This document shows, piece by piece, positions 1 through 6,165 of a stretch of DNA of 6,473 nucleotides. The translations under genes and the position numbers were made by a program. Under the pieces are notes generated by a model that saw nothing but the letters and a program-made list of their open reading frames with translations, had not been told where the DNA came from and made no database searches. This stretch comes from Acidobacteriota bacterium (lineage in GTDB: Bacteria > Acidobacteriota > Terriglobia > Terriglobales > Acidobacteriaceae), in the NCBI GenBank assembly GCA_021810735.1, contig JAJZIF010000226.1, forward strand, positions 1 to 6,473, read 5' to 3'. Each line of letters opens with the position of its first letter. The first letter of the stretch is position 1.

Positions 1-1
1 T

Positions 2-1024
2 TTGCGGTACCGCAGCCAGGTCCTTGTGCTCTGTAAGCAAGTAGTAGCTATGGGTGAAAGATGGCAAGGAAGGAACAAGTTCGATGTGGTGCCTCCTGAC
101 CCATTGCGCCAGATCGGCGACCTCCTCTTTCTCCAGAAAGCCTCCGTCTGCGGTGTCCTGATGCGAAGAGTTTTGTTCCATTCCATGGAACGGTCCTGGA
201 GGATAGTTGCGGCAGCTATAGTTTGTGTCCCTTGCGAACTGAACCCATCCATAATTGAGTTCTGGATGATTATCGAGCCGCATGCACGCGTTCATTTCCA
301 TAATGAGCGTGTTGTATTTGTAAAGCGCCATAAAATCCCGCACAAAGCGCTTGAAAAATGGAATATTGTTGCGGCCAGGAAGAAAGAGGTAGATTCCGCG
401 AAAAGGCTTGTCCGGCCAGTCGCGGATCAGCACTCCCCGGAAGATGGGATGCGCTTGATTGCTTTGTAACATCTGGCGCAAAGACTGCAGACCGTAGAAC
501 GCTCCGCGATCATCCGCGCCGGCAATGAAAGCGATGTTGCCGTTGGTGCGAAGAAGATAACTTTCTGGGCCCAGCGTGTGCGCGCCGGCTGTCAAATTCA
601 TCGCATCGCAATACCGCCGAACCAACGGGTTCTTCAGAGAACCCATCAGGATGACTTTGCCATTGCGCGGCAGCGTGTCCGTTCGCTCTATTTTCAGGTA
701 GAGTCCACAACGGTCGCTTAGCTCGTGCGCGAGGGAACGAGCTAAAAACATGTCCTGCTCAGAGGGCAGCGCCGGAACGATAATGCGGACGTTCCCGTCG
801 AGAACTAAGTCGCTTTCTGAACTGGAGATTTGGCGTGGCTTGGGAAAGATGAAGGAATCGAGCGGACGATCCGCCGTTTCTCCATCTCGTTCGGGTGCAG
901 GTGAGGGCGCTCGCAAGCCGGCCACCTCCTGGCCCGATAGGAATGCATTATGCCCCGCAATGGTGCTTCCCACAGCAGCGCCAGCCGCCGTATGCAAGAA
1001 TTCTCGACGCGTTAAGTCTGTCAT
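2..1024 (-). CDS. Tat-exported GH20-like (beta-N-acetylhexosaminidase superfamily) protein, C-terminus beyond window
   Basis: Reading from ATG at 1024 I translate 341 uninterrupted residues to the window edge with no stop, so the gene is 3'-partial. Residues 5-10 are TRREFL, a textbook twin-arginine motif, followed by an Ala/Gly-rich hydrophobic stretch to about residue 30, so the product is probably exported folded. Residues about 55-190 resemble the GH20 domain 2b (zincin-like) fold, ending in GADDRGAFYGLQSLRQML. From about residue 200 a TIM barrel begins (KPFRGIYLFL). R209 matches the sugar-binding Arg of GH20, and LVPSLPSFTHSYYLL (residues 316-330) aligns with VPEFDMPCHT of the neighbouring GH20. 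However, the usual FHWHLSDD segment is replaced by MEMNACMRLD, so this is a divergent branch. The catalytic Asp-Glu pair would lie outside the window, so activity cannot be judged. A good GGAGGA site lies 9 nt upstream of the ATG. GH84, GH67 and GH115 share the N-terminal domain and remain alternatives. Confidence 0.85.
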   Translation of the reverse strand, partial: MTDLTRREFLHTAAGAAVGSTIAGHNAFLSGQEVAGLRAPSPAPERDGETADRPLDSFIFPKPRQISSSESDLVLDGNVRIIVPALPSEQDMFLARSLAHELSDRCGLYLKIERTDTLPRNGKVILMGSLKNPLVRRYCDAMNLTAGAHTLGPESYLLRTNGNIAFIAGADDRGAFYGLQSLRQMLQSNQAHPIFRGVLIRDWPDKPFRGIYLFLPGRNNIPFFKRFVRDFMALYKYNTLIMEMNACMRLDNHPELNYGWVQFARDTNYSCRNYPPGPFHGMEQNSSHQDTADGGFLEKEEVADLAQWVRRHHIELVPSLPSFTHSYYLLTEHKDLAAVPQ

Positions 1025-1033
1025 CCAGAAGCT

Positions 1034-1039
1034 TCCTCC
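1034..1039 (-). promoter_or_regulatory. Shine-Dalgarno of the Tat-exported GH20-like gene
   Basis: On the minus strand GGAGGA lies 9 nt before the ATG at 1024. It supports this start, as does the Tat motif beginning four residues after the initiator Met. The 127-bp gap to the upstream CBM9-like gene shows no convincing terminator or promoter by eye, so read-through from the cassette is plausible. Confidence 0.7.
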
Positions 1040-1151
1040 ATCTACCTGCCGAAGCTCGATCCGATCGATGGGTGAGGCCATCACCTGCATGGAGGCTAAG
1101 AAAACCTCAATGCTGGCCTGATCGCTCCATCATGATTCCGTTTTCCGTGTT

Positions 1152-2033
1152 TTATTGCGTACTGCTCGATCCACCCCGGGGAATCTCCGGTTTAGATCCA
1201 GAACGGGTAAACCTGAGCGCACCGAAGGACGCCGGTTGATGGAATGAGCCATTGGGGATGGAAAGCGGGCTCCAGCTCGTGAATTTCCTATCGGAGCCGG
1301 AGGGAGGACCATCCGCGCGAAAGAGGTTGATGCGCCATTCCGCATTCGATTCAATTCGCCGGACGCCCATCGATTCCACGGGAATGCGCATTTCCAGTGT
1401 CCAGACGTGGCGTACAGGATCAATTCTTGTCACGTGGTCGAAGCCGGAGTTCCACTGCGTAGGATGGGGCTGGTTGCCACTGAAATTGATCTCAAGATCG
1501 AGCCACTGATTATTGGGCGCTACCTCGAACTCGTAGTAATGGGATGCGCGGGAGGGCTGCGGATTGATGAAGGCCTCCACCACATCGCGGGTCCATAACT
1601 CCCAACGCTCCTTGCTTGGGTCTTCTCCCTGGAATGTATTCAGCGAATCATACTTGCACCAATAGGCCAGATAGAGATACTCCCCAGTCCACAGGCTGGC
1701 GACTTGAGTCTCCAGTTCTGGATATCTGGTTTTTTGAAAAGCACCACGGTCGAATGCTACCTTTTTTGCGGTACTCCACACCGGTTTACCAAGATCCCCG
1801 TCTGGTACAAAGTCCTTCGGAACAAAAGTGGATATCAGCACCTTAGTGTCAGCATGACGGTCTGCTTCCGTTGACATTGCTCCTCCCGCTCCACCCCTTG
1901 CTGCTTTCGCCGGAGTGCCTACATCAACCGCAAAGCTGCCCGGCGAGGACCAGCCATAACTACCACCGTCTATCGGCCGGCCTGTTAGCCCCACACATGC
2001 GAGCAACACGAAGCAGAGCGTACGCGTGTACAT
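1152..2033 (-). CDS. Secreted CBM9-like (DOMON-fold) carbohydrate-binding family protein
   Basis: This 293-residue protein carries hallmarks of the carbohydrate-binding family 9-like group: VPDGDLGKPVW (residues 71-86 region), LWTGEYLYLAYW (114-125), an Asp-Val-Val-Glu segment (LWTRDVVEAFINP, 146-158), YYEFEVAPNNQWLDLEI (166-182), WTLEMRIPVESMG (211-223), EWRINLFRAD (232-241) and a terminal FHQPASFGALRF (264-275). Such domains form beta-sandwiches that bind sugars, and in this type of protein the domain stands alone. I see no hydrolase domain. The N-terminus has a short hydrophobic signal, with LLAC at residues 10-13 a possible lipobox. Residues about 22-58 are Gly/Ser/Ala-rich and probably a linker. 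The ATG at 2033 is preferred over the in-frame GTG at 2066 because GAGGGA lies 7 nt upstream. The gene follows the GH27 gene by 57 bp. It may tether or present glycan to the neighbouring hydrolases, but this role is inferred. Confidence 0.82.
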   Translation of the reverse strand: MYTRTLCFVLLACVGLTGRPIDGGSYGWSSPGSFAVDVGTPAKAARGGAGGAMSTEADRHADTKVLISTFVPKDFVPDGDLGKPVWSTAKKVAFDRGAFQKTRYPELETQVASLWTGEYLYLAYWCKYDSLNTFQGEDPSKERWELWTRDVVEAFINPQPSRASHYYEFEVAPNNQWLDLEINFSGNQPHPTQWNSGFDHVTRIDPVRHVWTLEMRIPVESMGVRRIESNAEWRINLFRADGPPSGSDRKFTSWSPLSIPNGSFHQPASFGALRFTRSGSKPEIPRGGSSSTQ

Positions 2034-2040
2034 GCTTGCG

Positions 2041-2046
2041 TCCCTC
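2041..2046 (-). promoter_or_regulatory. Shine-Dalgarno deciding the CBM9-like start
   Basis: GAGGGA on the minus strand, 7 nt before ATG 2033. The alternative GTG at 2066 would add 11 charged or polar residues ahead of the signal sequence and has no comparably obvious site, so the shorter form is favoured. Confidence 0.6.
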
Positions 2047-2090
2047 AATGGCTCAACTGCAAACACGAGCCGATTTGGATGACTCTGGCG

Positions 2091-3881
2091 CTAGTTCGGC
2101 AGCGACCATATTTGATCCGGGCGATTGTTTCCGCACGCCTGTACAGCAAGGGTGCTTACTCCGTCCTTAGGTTCCGTAGCCGTAAGGCATTGGTGGCTCG
2201 TTCCAATCAGATTTCCCGCTAATGTGTACTTCCAATGTTCTGAGGCATCCCCAGAACACGTCCGCATCTGTGGTTTTCCCTTGACCAGGGCGAGGCATTT
2301 CCCTTGCGATTGCAAAGCTCCGTTGCTTCCGACCGTCCAAAGTTCACCTGGCGCGCTCGTGCAGGGACCAACCGTTCCCGGCGCAGCCATGCACCGCGTG
2401 TAATGTTCCATATGGTCATGCTTTCCTGCCGCGACGATGATTACTGCACCCGTTCGCGTCGCTACGCCACAAGCCCCCGTCGGGTGGATGCGCCAGATAG
2501 CGGTATCATGGGCCGCAACATTCGCTTGCAGAGTGGACACGGACTTTTGTTCGGCTCCGGTCCACAAATCGGTCGCGTCGAAATGGCAATCTGCTCCTTC
2601 TTTGAATCCCACCTCGACTGGATGGACTTCAGCTCCAGCTGAAGCATCACCTCGGTTGAACACCGCGATTGCGTAGTCGCCACCTTGCAACGTCTTGATC
2701 AGCACGTCGATGCTCCGGTTGCGCCGCACCAGAGTGGCCATCCGGCCCAGCGGATCCTGGTCGATTGCAATCACCTTCCGATTACCAAGAACTCGCACAG
2801 CCTCTGGGCTAACCTTCTCCAGATCGGAGCTTAGGATCAGCGGCGCCGACATCATGGACCATAGAGCCATTTGGCTGCGGGTTTCAGCCATGCTCACGCC
2901 GCTATCGCCGCCGATGATGAAATCCGCATCGTTCCAGTTACCCGGTCTTTGGAATCTGCCAAGCGGCAGGTTATAAGCGTAATTCCACTGCATGCTGTCG
3001 AATCTTGATGCGTCAGGCTTCTTGGGATCGTAGACCTCGATGTCCGTTCCTTCTCGCCACAGTTGGCCATAGTGGCGGACCCATTGCAGAACGGCGTACC
3101 AGTTTGGGGTACCTTGAAAATACGCCGGGGCCGATTCAGAAAATACGATCGGCCGGCTTACAGATTTCAATGCCCTGCTCTGAGCAGCGTAGGCCTTGCG
3201 ATAGGTGGCCAGTTTAGTGCTTCCTTTGGCTACGTATAAATTGCATCCATCAAGCTTGAGGTAATCCACTCCCCAGGATTCAAATAGTTTCGTGTCCTGC
3301 AGAAAGTGGTCTTTCCCCCCACCGTTCGGTTCACCGCTGCCCGCAAATCCGCCGCAGGTCTCGTAGCCGGCATCCTCATAAATACCGAAATGCAAACCCA
3401 GCGCATGGACCGCATCCGCGACTGGCTTCATTCCATGAGGGAAACGCTGAGGATCTACCTGTAAATTTCCTTCGCTGTCTCGATCCTTCTGCATCCAGCA
3501 ATCATCTATGGTCACAGTATTGTAGCCGCGTTTGGAAAGCCCGCTCTTCACCAGTGCATTTGCATTCGCAAGGATCGTTTTGCTGTCGAAATTGCATTGG
3601 TAATGTGCCCAGTCGTTCCATCCCATAGGCGGAGTCGCAGCCAGCTGGAGCGAATCATTCGCAGGTGCGGCAAAACTGGGGACCGCCGTACCCAAAAACC
3701 AAGTCAGCAGGCATAGAGCCACGGTGGCTTGCAATATCCGCCGAGCTCGTCCAGCCAGCATCGGGGCTGATAATTTAGGTGGCCCGATCCTTCCAGCCTT
3801 GAAAAACCCCAGAGCAATGGCAACATCGGCATAGCTTGGAATGTCTCTGCGTTGGACGGGAAAGTCTTGGGAAACTGGCAT
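2091..3881 (-). CDS. Secreted GH27 exo-alpha-glycosidase (alpha-galactosidase / alpha-N-acetylgalactosaminidase) with C-terminal CBM13
   Basis: This 596-residue enzyme would release terminal alpha-linked galactose or GalNAc with retention of configuration. Residues 41-71 form a signal peptide (MLAGRARR, hydrophobic core, cleavage near SFA-AP). The GH27 barrel begins at TPPMGWNDW (83-91). D126-D127 in TIDDCW and K209 match substrate-binding positions. D211 in YLKLDGC is the expected nucleophile, and D280 in LWREGTDIE the expected acid/base by its Arg-x3-Asp spacing. NWNDAD (315-320) supplies the further conserved Asp. Residues 250 and 253 (SAPAY) are Ser and Ala, as in human NAGA, rather than Glu and Leu as in human alpha-galactosidase, so GalNAc is a real candidate substrate. 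An antiparallel beta domain ends near 467. Residues about 470-596 are ricin-B/CBM13-like, with ELW, EHW and QIW motifs (W515, W550, W592) and Cys pairs 497/507, 529/542 and 565/583. The first repeat is degenerate. The start at 3881 has a strong AAGGAG, but places an unusual 40 residues before the signal peptide. Family certain; precise sugar uncertain. Confidence 0.93.
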   Translation of the reverse strand: MPVSQDFPVQRRDIPSYADVAIALGFFKAGRIGPPKLSAPMLAGRARRILQATVALCLLTWFLGTAVPSFAAPANDSLQLAATPPMGWNDWAHYQCNFDSKTILANANALVKSGLSKRGYNTVTIDDCWMQKDRDSEGNLQVDPQRFPHGMKPVADAVHALGLHFGIYEDAGYETCGGFAGSGEPNGGGKDHFLQDTKLFESWGVDYLKLDGCNLYVAKGSTKLATYRKAYAAQSRALKSVSRPIVFSESAPAYFQGTPNWYAVLQWVRHYGQLWREGTDIEVYDPKKPDASRFDSMQWNYAYNLPLGRFQRPGNWNDADFIIGGDSGVSMAETRSQMALWSMMSAPLILSSDLEKVSPEAVRVLGNRKVIAIDQDPLGRMATLVRRNRSIDVLIKTLQGGDYAIAVFNRGDASAGAEVHPVEVGFKEGADCHFDATDLWTGAEQKSVSTLQANVAAHDTAIWRIHPTGACGVATRTGAVIIVAAGKHDHMEHYTRCMAAPGTVGPCTSAPGELWTVGSNGALQSQGKCLALVKGKPQMRTCSGDASEHWKYTLAGNLIGTSHQCLTATEPKDGVSTLAVQACGNNRPDQIWSLPN

Positions 3882-3884
3882 GCG

Positions 3885-5942
3885 TTACTCCTTTTGGGTT
3901 GCGTTTACAAGCAGCTCTACAGAAGGTGCGATCATATCGAGCAAGGCAGCATGGGGCTGTTCGGCAGCTCTTATCACTGCGAGATCGTTTTGCAAGTCGG
4001 TTGAGTTGATAGTTCCATGGTTCTTCAGGTCATCCAGAGCTTGCAGTCCGATGACCGCGACCTGATGCAGAGTTTGCGAGAGGGGAACCAGCTCCTGCGT
4101 GATCTCAGATTGCTGCAAAGAGGGCGCAAGCTTTGCATCATTATCCCGCCATAGAACCAGCCATCTCCTGGCCTGCTGCCACTCCTGGTCGTCGGCTTGA
4201 CCACTAACAAGCTTCTTTGCAAGCTCATTGAACTTCCGTCCAGTTTCACTTTCTGGAGGCACGGCGTCTACCAGTCGGTTGAGCGGCGTGAAGACATCGT
4301 ATTCTCCGCGCGCTTTGCGGCCGAACCCGGGAGGTGGCTGGACTACAGCAGCCAACACCTTCAGCCTTGCAGGATCGGACTTGCCACTCATCCGCCGCAG
4401 CATTTCGTCTGTTGCTGCCCTGGGGTTTAATCCGTAATAATCCAGTCTGTCGGCCATAACTGCCAGCCTTCGATACATGGAATCCGTATCCGCCACTTGC
4501 TGTGGCGACCATAGGCGTTCGGCAATCGCCGCGGTTCGTGGCCAAATACGGCTGTCGATATTACCCGGATCAACAAATTCACTCCACATAGCGGCCTCGC
4601 CGCCCAGGATGAGCTTCTGCTGCTGCGGAGTGAGCGTAGCTGCGTCCCCTCCCAACGGGTCGACCTGGTAGTGTTGCGCTGCAGATTGGTTCAGGTCGAC
4701 ATAGTAGCCGGTGGAAAGCACTCCACGATTGCCTTGACGCGCCGCCTGCGCAAGCGACGCCTGTCCGCGCCAGGACTGTATTACCACATCCTTAGGAGTT
4801 TCGGGCTGCAAAACCTCATCCCAGCCCTCCATGATTCTGTGATTCTGCGCAACCAACTTTTGGACCTTCGCAGTGAAATAGGCTTGCAACGCTGCATTGT
4901 TCGCCATTCGGTGCGACCGCATGAAGGCTTGTATCTTAGGGTTGTTGTTCCATTCTTTTCCATTGCATTCATCGCCGCCAATATGGAAGTATGCATCAGG
5001 GAAAATCCCGGTCATTTCCTGGATGAAGGAATTGAGAAATACATAGACGGATCCCTTGGTTGGATCCATCGCCGCGTTATGAATTCCCATGTGCTGCGCT
5101 ATGTAGTATGGACCTTTGCCGCTGGCTAGCTGTGGATATCCGACAAACCACGATGTTGTATGGCACGGCATGTCAAACTCAGGAACCACTCGGATTCCGC
5201 GATCGCGCGCATACTCCACCACATGCCGAAGTTCTGCCTGAGTGTAGTAAAGACCGCCTGAGCCCTTTTCCTGCAGCAGGGGAAATCTCTTACTCTCCAC
5301 GCGGAACCCCTGATCATCCGATAGGTGCCAATGAAACACATTCAGCTTGACCGCCTCCATTCCATCCAGGTTGCGCTCAATCACGGGAACCGGTATAAAG
5401 TGGCGGCTAACGTCAATCATCAGTCCTCGCCACGGGAACCGCGGGCTGTCGTTGATGGTCATTGCCGGCACGCTGAAACCCTGCGGCGTAATCCGCACCA
5501 ACTGCAGGAAAGTCTGCAAGCCGTGCAGCACACCAAGCGGTTCCGGCGCGCTGAGTGTTACCTGGGAGCTCGAGATCTCCAGCCGGTAAGACTCATCCTC
5601 CCCAAGCTTCTGGACCGGGTCCCCTGGGCCGCCAGTTTTAATGACAAAATGCGCCGGATTCAGCCGCGCCTCGCGCCACAGTGGGATGCCTGTTTCGTTG
5701 GACACCGTCTGCAAAAAACGCCGCTGGGCGCGCACAAGGCGAGGTTCTGTGTACCCTTCCAATGCGACCCCAAACTTCCCGTCGATTAAGAAATCGCCCT
5801 GGCCCGCTACCACGCGTGCGGGTAGCGGCATGATGGTCAGCGGAGACTCCGTCTGCGCGATGCTTGTTGCTGAAAAGAGCAATATGCAGCTGGCAGCCAG
5901 CAGAGACAACATCGACAAAATCCGGTTGAGCTTCACCAACAC
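3885..5942 (-). CDS. Secreted GH20 beta-N-acetylhexosaminidase
   Basis: A 685-residue exo-enzyme that removes terminal beta-linked GlcNAc or GalNAc by substrate-assisted catalysis through the 2-acetamido group. A signal peptide covers residues 1-30 (hydrophobic core, end near TSIAQ). Domain 2b spans about 32-165. The GH20 barrel starts at FPWRGLMIDVSRHF (169-182), where R172 is the conserved sugar-binding Arg. It continues with FHWHLSDDQGFR (203-214), PEFDMPCHT (254-262), HIGGDECNG (320-328, catalytic pair D324-E325), GWDE (373-376), W391, GYYVDL (412-417), GGEAAMWSE (447-455) and WPRTAAIAERLWS (467-479). All catalytic positions are intact. Residues about 510-685 are a helix-rich extension that I cannot assign. 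The start at 5942 is GTG with GAGG only 4 nt upstream. GTG at 5936 (codon 3) would give 10 nt spacing and a neat MKLNR signal peptide, so either is possible. It overlaps the GH27 ribosome-binding site and is probably co-transcribed with that gene. Confidence 0.96.
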   Translation of the reverse strand: MLVKLNRILSMLSLLAASCILLFSATSIAQTESPLTIMPLPARVVAGQGDFLIDGKFGVALEGYTEPRLVRAQRRFLQTVSNETGIPLWREARLNPAHFVIKTGGPGDPVQKLGEDESYRLEISSSQVTLSAPEPLGVLHGLQTFLQLVRITPQGFSVPAMTINDSPRFPWRGLMIDVSRHFIPVPVIERNLDGMEAVKLNVFHWHLSDDQGFRVESKRFPLLQEKGSGGLYYTQAELRHVVEYARDRGIRVVPEFDMPCHTTSWFVGYPQLASGKGPYYIAQHMGIHNAAMDPTKGSVYVFLNSFIQEMTGIFPDAYFHIGGDECNGKEWNNNPKIQAFMRSHRMANNAALQAYFTAKVQKLVAQNHRIMEGWDEVLQPETPKDVVIQSWRGQASLAQAARQGNRGVLSTGYYVDLNQSAAQHYQVDPLGGDAATLTPQQQKLILGGEAAMWSEFVDPGNIDSRIWPRTAAIAERLWSPQQVADTDSMYRRLAVMADRLDYYGLNPRAATDEMLRRMSGKSDPARLKVLAAVVQPPPGFGRKARGEYDVFTPLNRLVDAVPPESETGRKFNELAKKLVSGQADDQEWQQARRWLVLWRDNDAKLAPSLQQSEITQELVPLSQTLHQVAVIGLQALDDLKNHGTINSTDLQNDLAVIRAAEQPHAALLDMIAPSVELLVNATQKE
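3888..3893 (-). promoter_or_regulatory. Shine-Dalgarno of the GH27 gene, abutting the GH20 stop codon
   Basis: On the minus strand the order is AAGGAG, then TAA (the GH20 stop at 3887-3885), then CGC, then ATG at 3881. The site is thus inside the end of the GH20 coding sequence, with 6 nt spacing. This arrangement favours translational coupling of the two hydrolases and supports the long N-terminal form of the GH27 protein. Confidence 0.85.
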
Positions 5943-6165
5943 AATACCTCGCTGTAAGGACGAAACAAGTAATTAAGCCTTCCACTGAACAACAGAACGT
6001 CTCAGGTATAAAGCTTGATAAGCAATCACTCTAAACCAAACGACGCAACCTCTCTTGTGCTGGCGTGGTCCGTCGTTGCAGGAAAGAGACGATGGAGAAT
6101 GACCTGCAATCCTCCATCGTCCGTAGGCAAATGGATATCCAAGCGTCCAACCCATTCGCGCCGTA
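5943..6165. other. Intergenic region between the TonB-receptor-like gene and the hydrolase cassette
   Basis: No gene is supported here on either strand. The stretch is the only sizeable gap upstream of the cassette, so it is the likely site of its promoter. AT-rich sequence on the minus strand around 6005-6030 (TTGCTTATCAAGC followed by TTTATACC) contains Pribnow-like tetramers, but I find no -35/-10 pair with acceptable spacing and do not call a promoter. The right half holds the interleaved inverted repeats described separately. Confidence 0.5.
6076..6121 (-). terminator. Interleaved inverted repeats: possible terminator or H-type pseudoknot after the receptor gene
   Basis: Read on the minus strand, GACGATGGAG (6121-6112) pairs perfectly with CTCCATCGTC (6097-6088): a 10-bp stem with a 14-nt loop, 45 nt beyond the receptor stop codon and followed by TCTTTCC. 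This could be a weak intrinsic terminator. The T-run is short, so Rho-independent action is uncertain. In addition TTGCAGG inside the loop (6109-6103) is complementary to CCTGCAA just downstream (6082-6076), which gives pseudoknot connectivity with single-stranded connectors of 2, 5 and 5 nt. Confidence 0.4.

Noticed and set aside
2..469. Plus-strand open frame of 155 codons at the left edge
   Set aside because: It lies antisense to the continuous GH20-like frame, which has a Tat motif, domain similarity and a Shine-Dalgarno; the plus-strand product resembles nothing.
510..710. Minus-strand 66-codon frame
   Set aside because: It lies inside the GH20-like gene in another frame and has no family resemblance.
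1025..1151. ATGGAG/CTCCAT inverted repeat and GAGG/CCTC mini-hairpin between the CBM9-like and GH20-like genes
   Set aside because: The stems are only 4-6 bp with long or AT-rich loops and no T-run; not distinguishable from chance.
750..1239. Two overlapping plus-strand frames (750-1121 and 895-1239)
   Set aside because: Both are antisense to the start of the GH20-like gene and the end of the CBM9-like gene; composition is that of shadow frames.
4671..5129. Plus-strand 152-codon frame
   Set aside because: Antisense to the conserved GH20 catalytic barrel; no recognisable domain.
5325..5789. Plus-strand 154-codon frame
   Set aside because: Antisense to GH20 domain 2b; no Shine-Dalgarno or family similarity.
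5886..5888. Possible lipoprotein Cys19 in the GH20 signal peptide (AASC)
   Set aside because: The hydrophobic run continues about ten residues beyond the Cys and the -3 position is Ala, so ordinary signal peptidase cleavage near residue 30 is more likely.
6000..6040. Sigma-70-like promoter for the hydrolase cassette
   Set aside because: AT-rich hexamers are present, but no pair has acceptable spacing and similarity; calling one would be guesswork.
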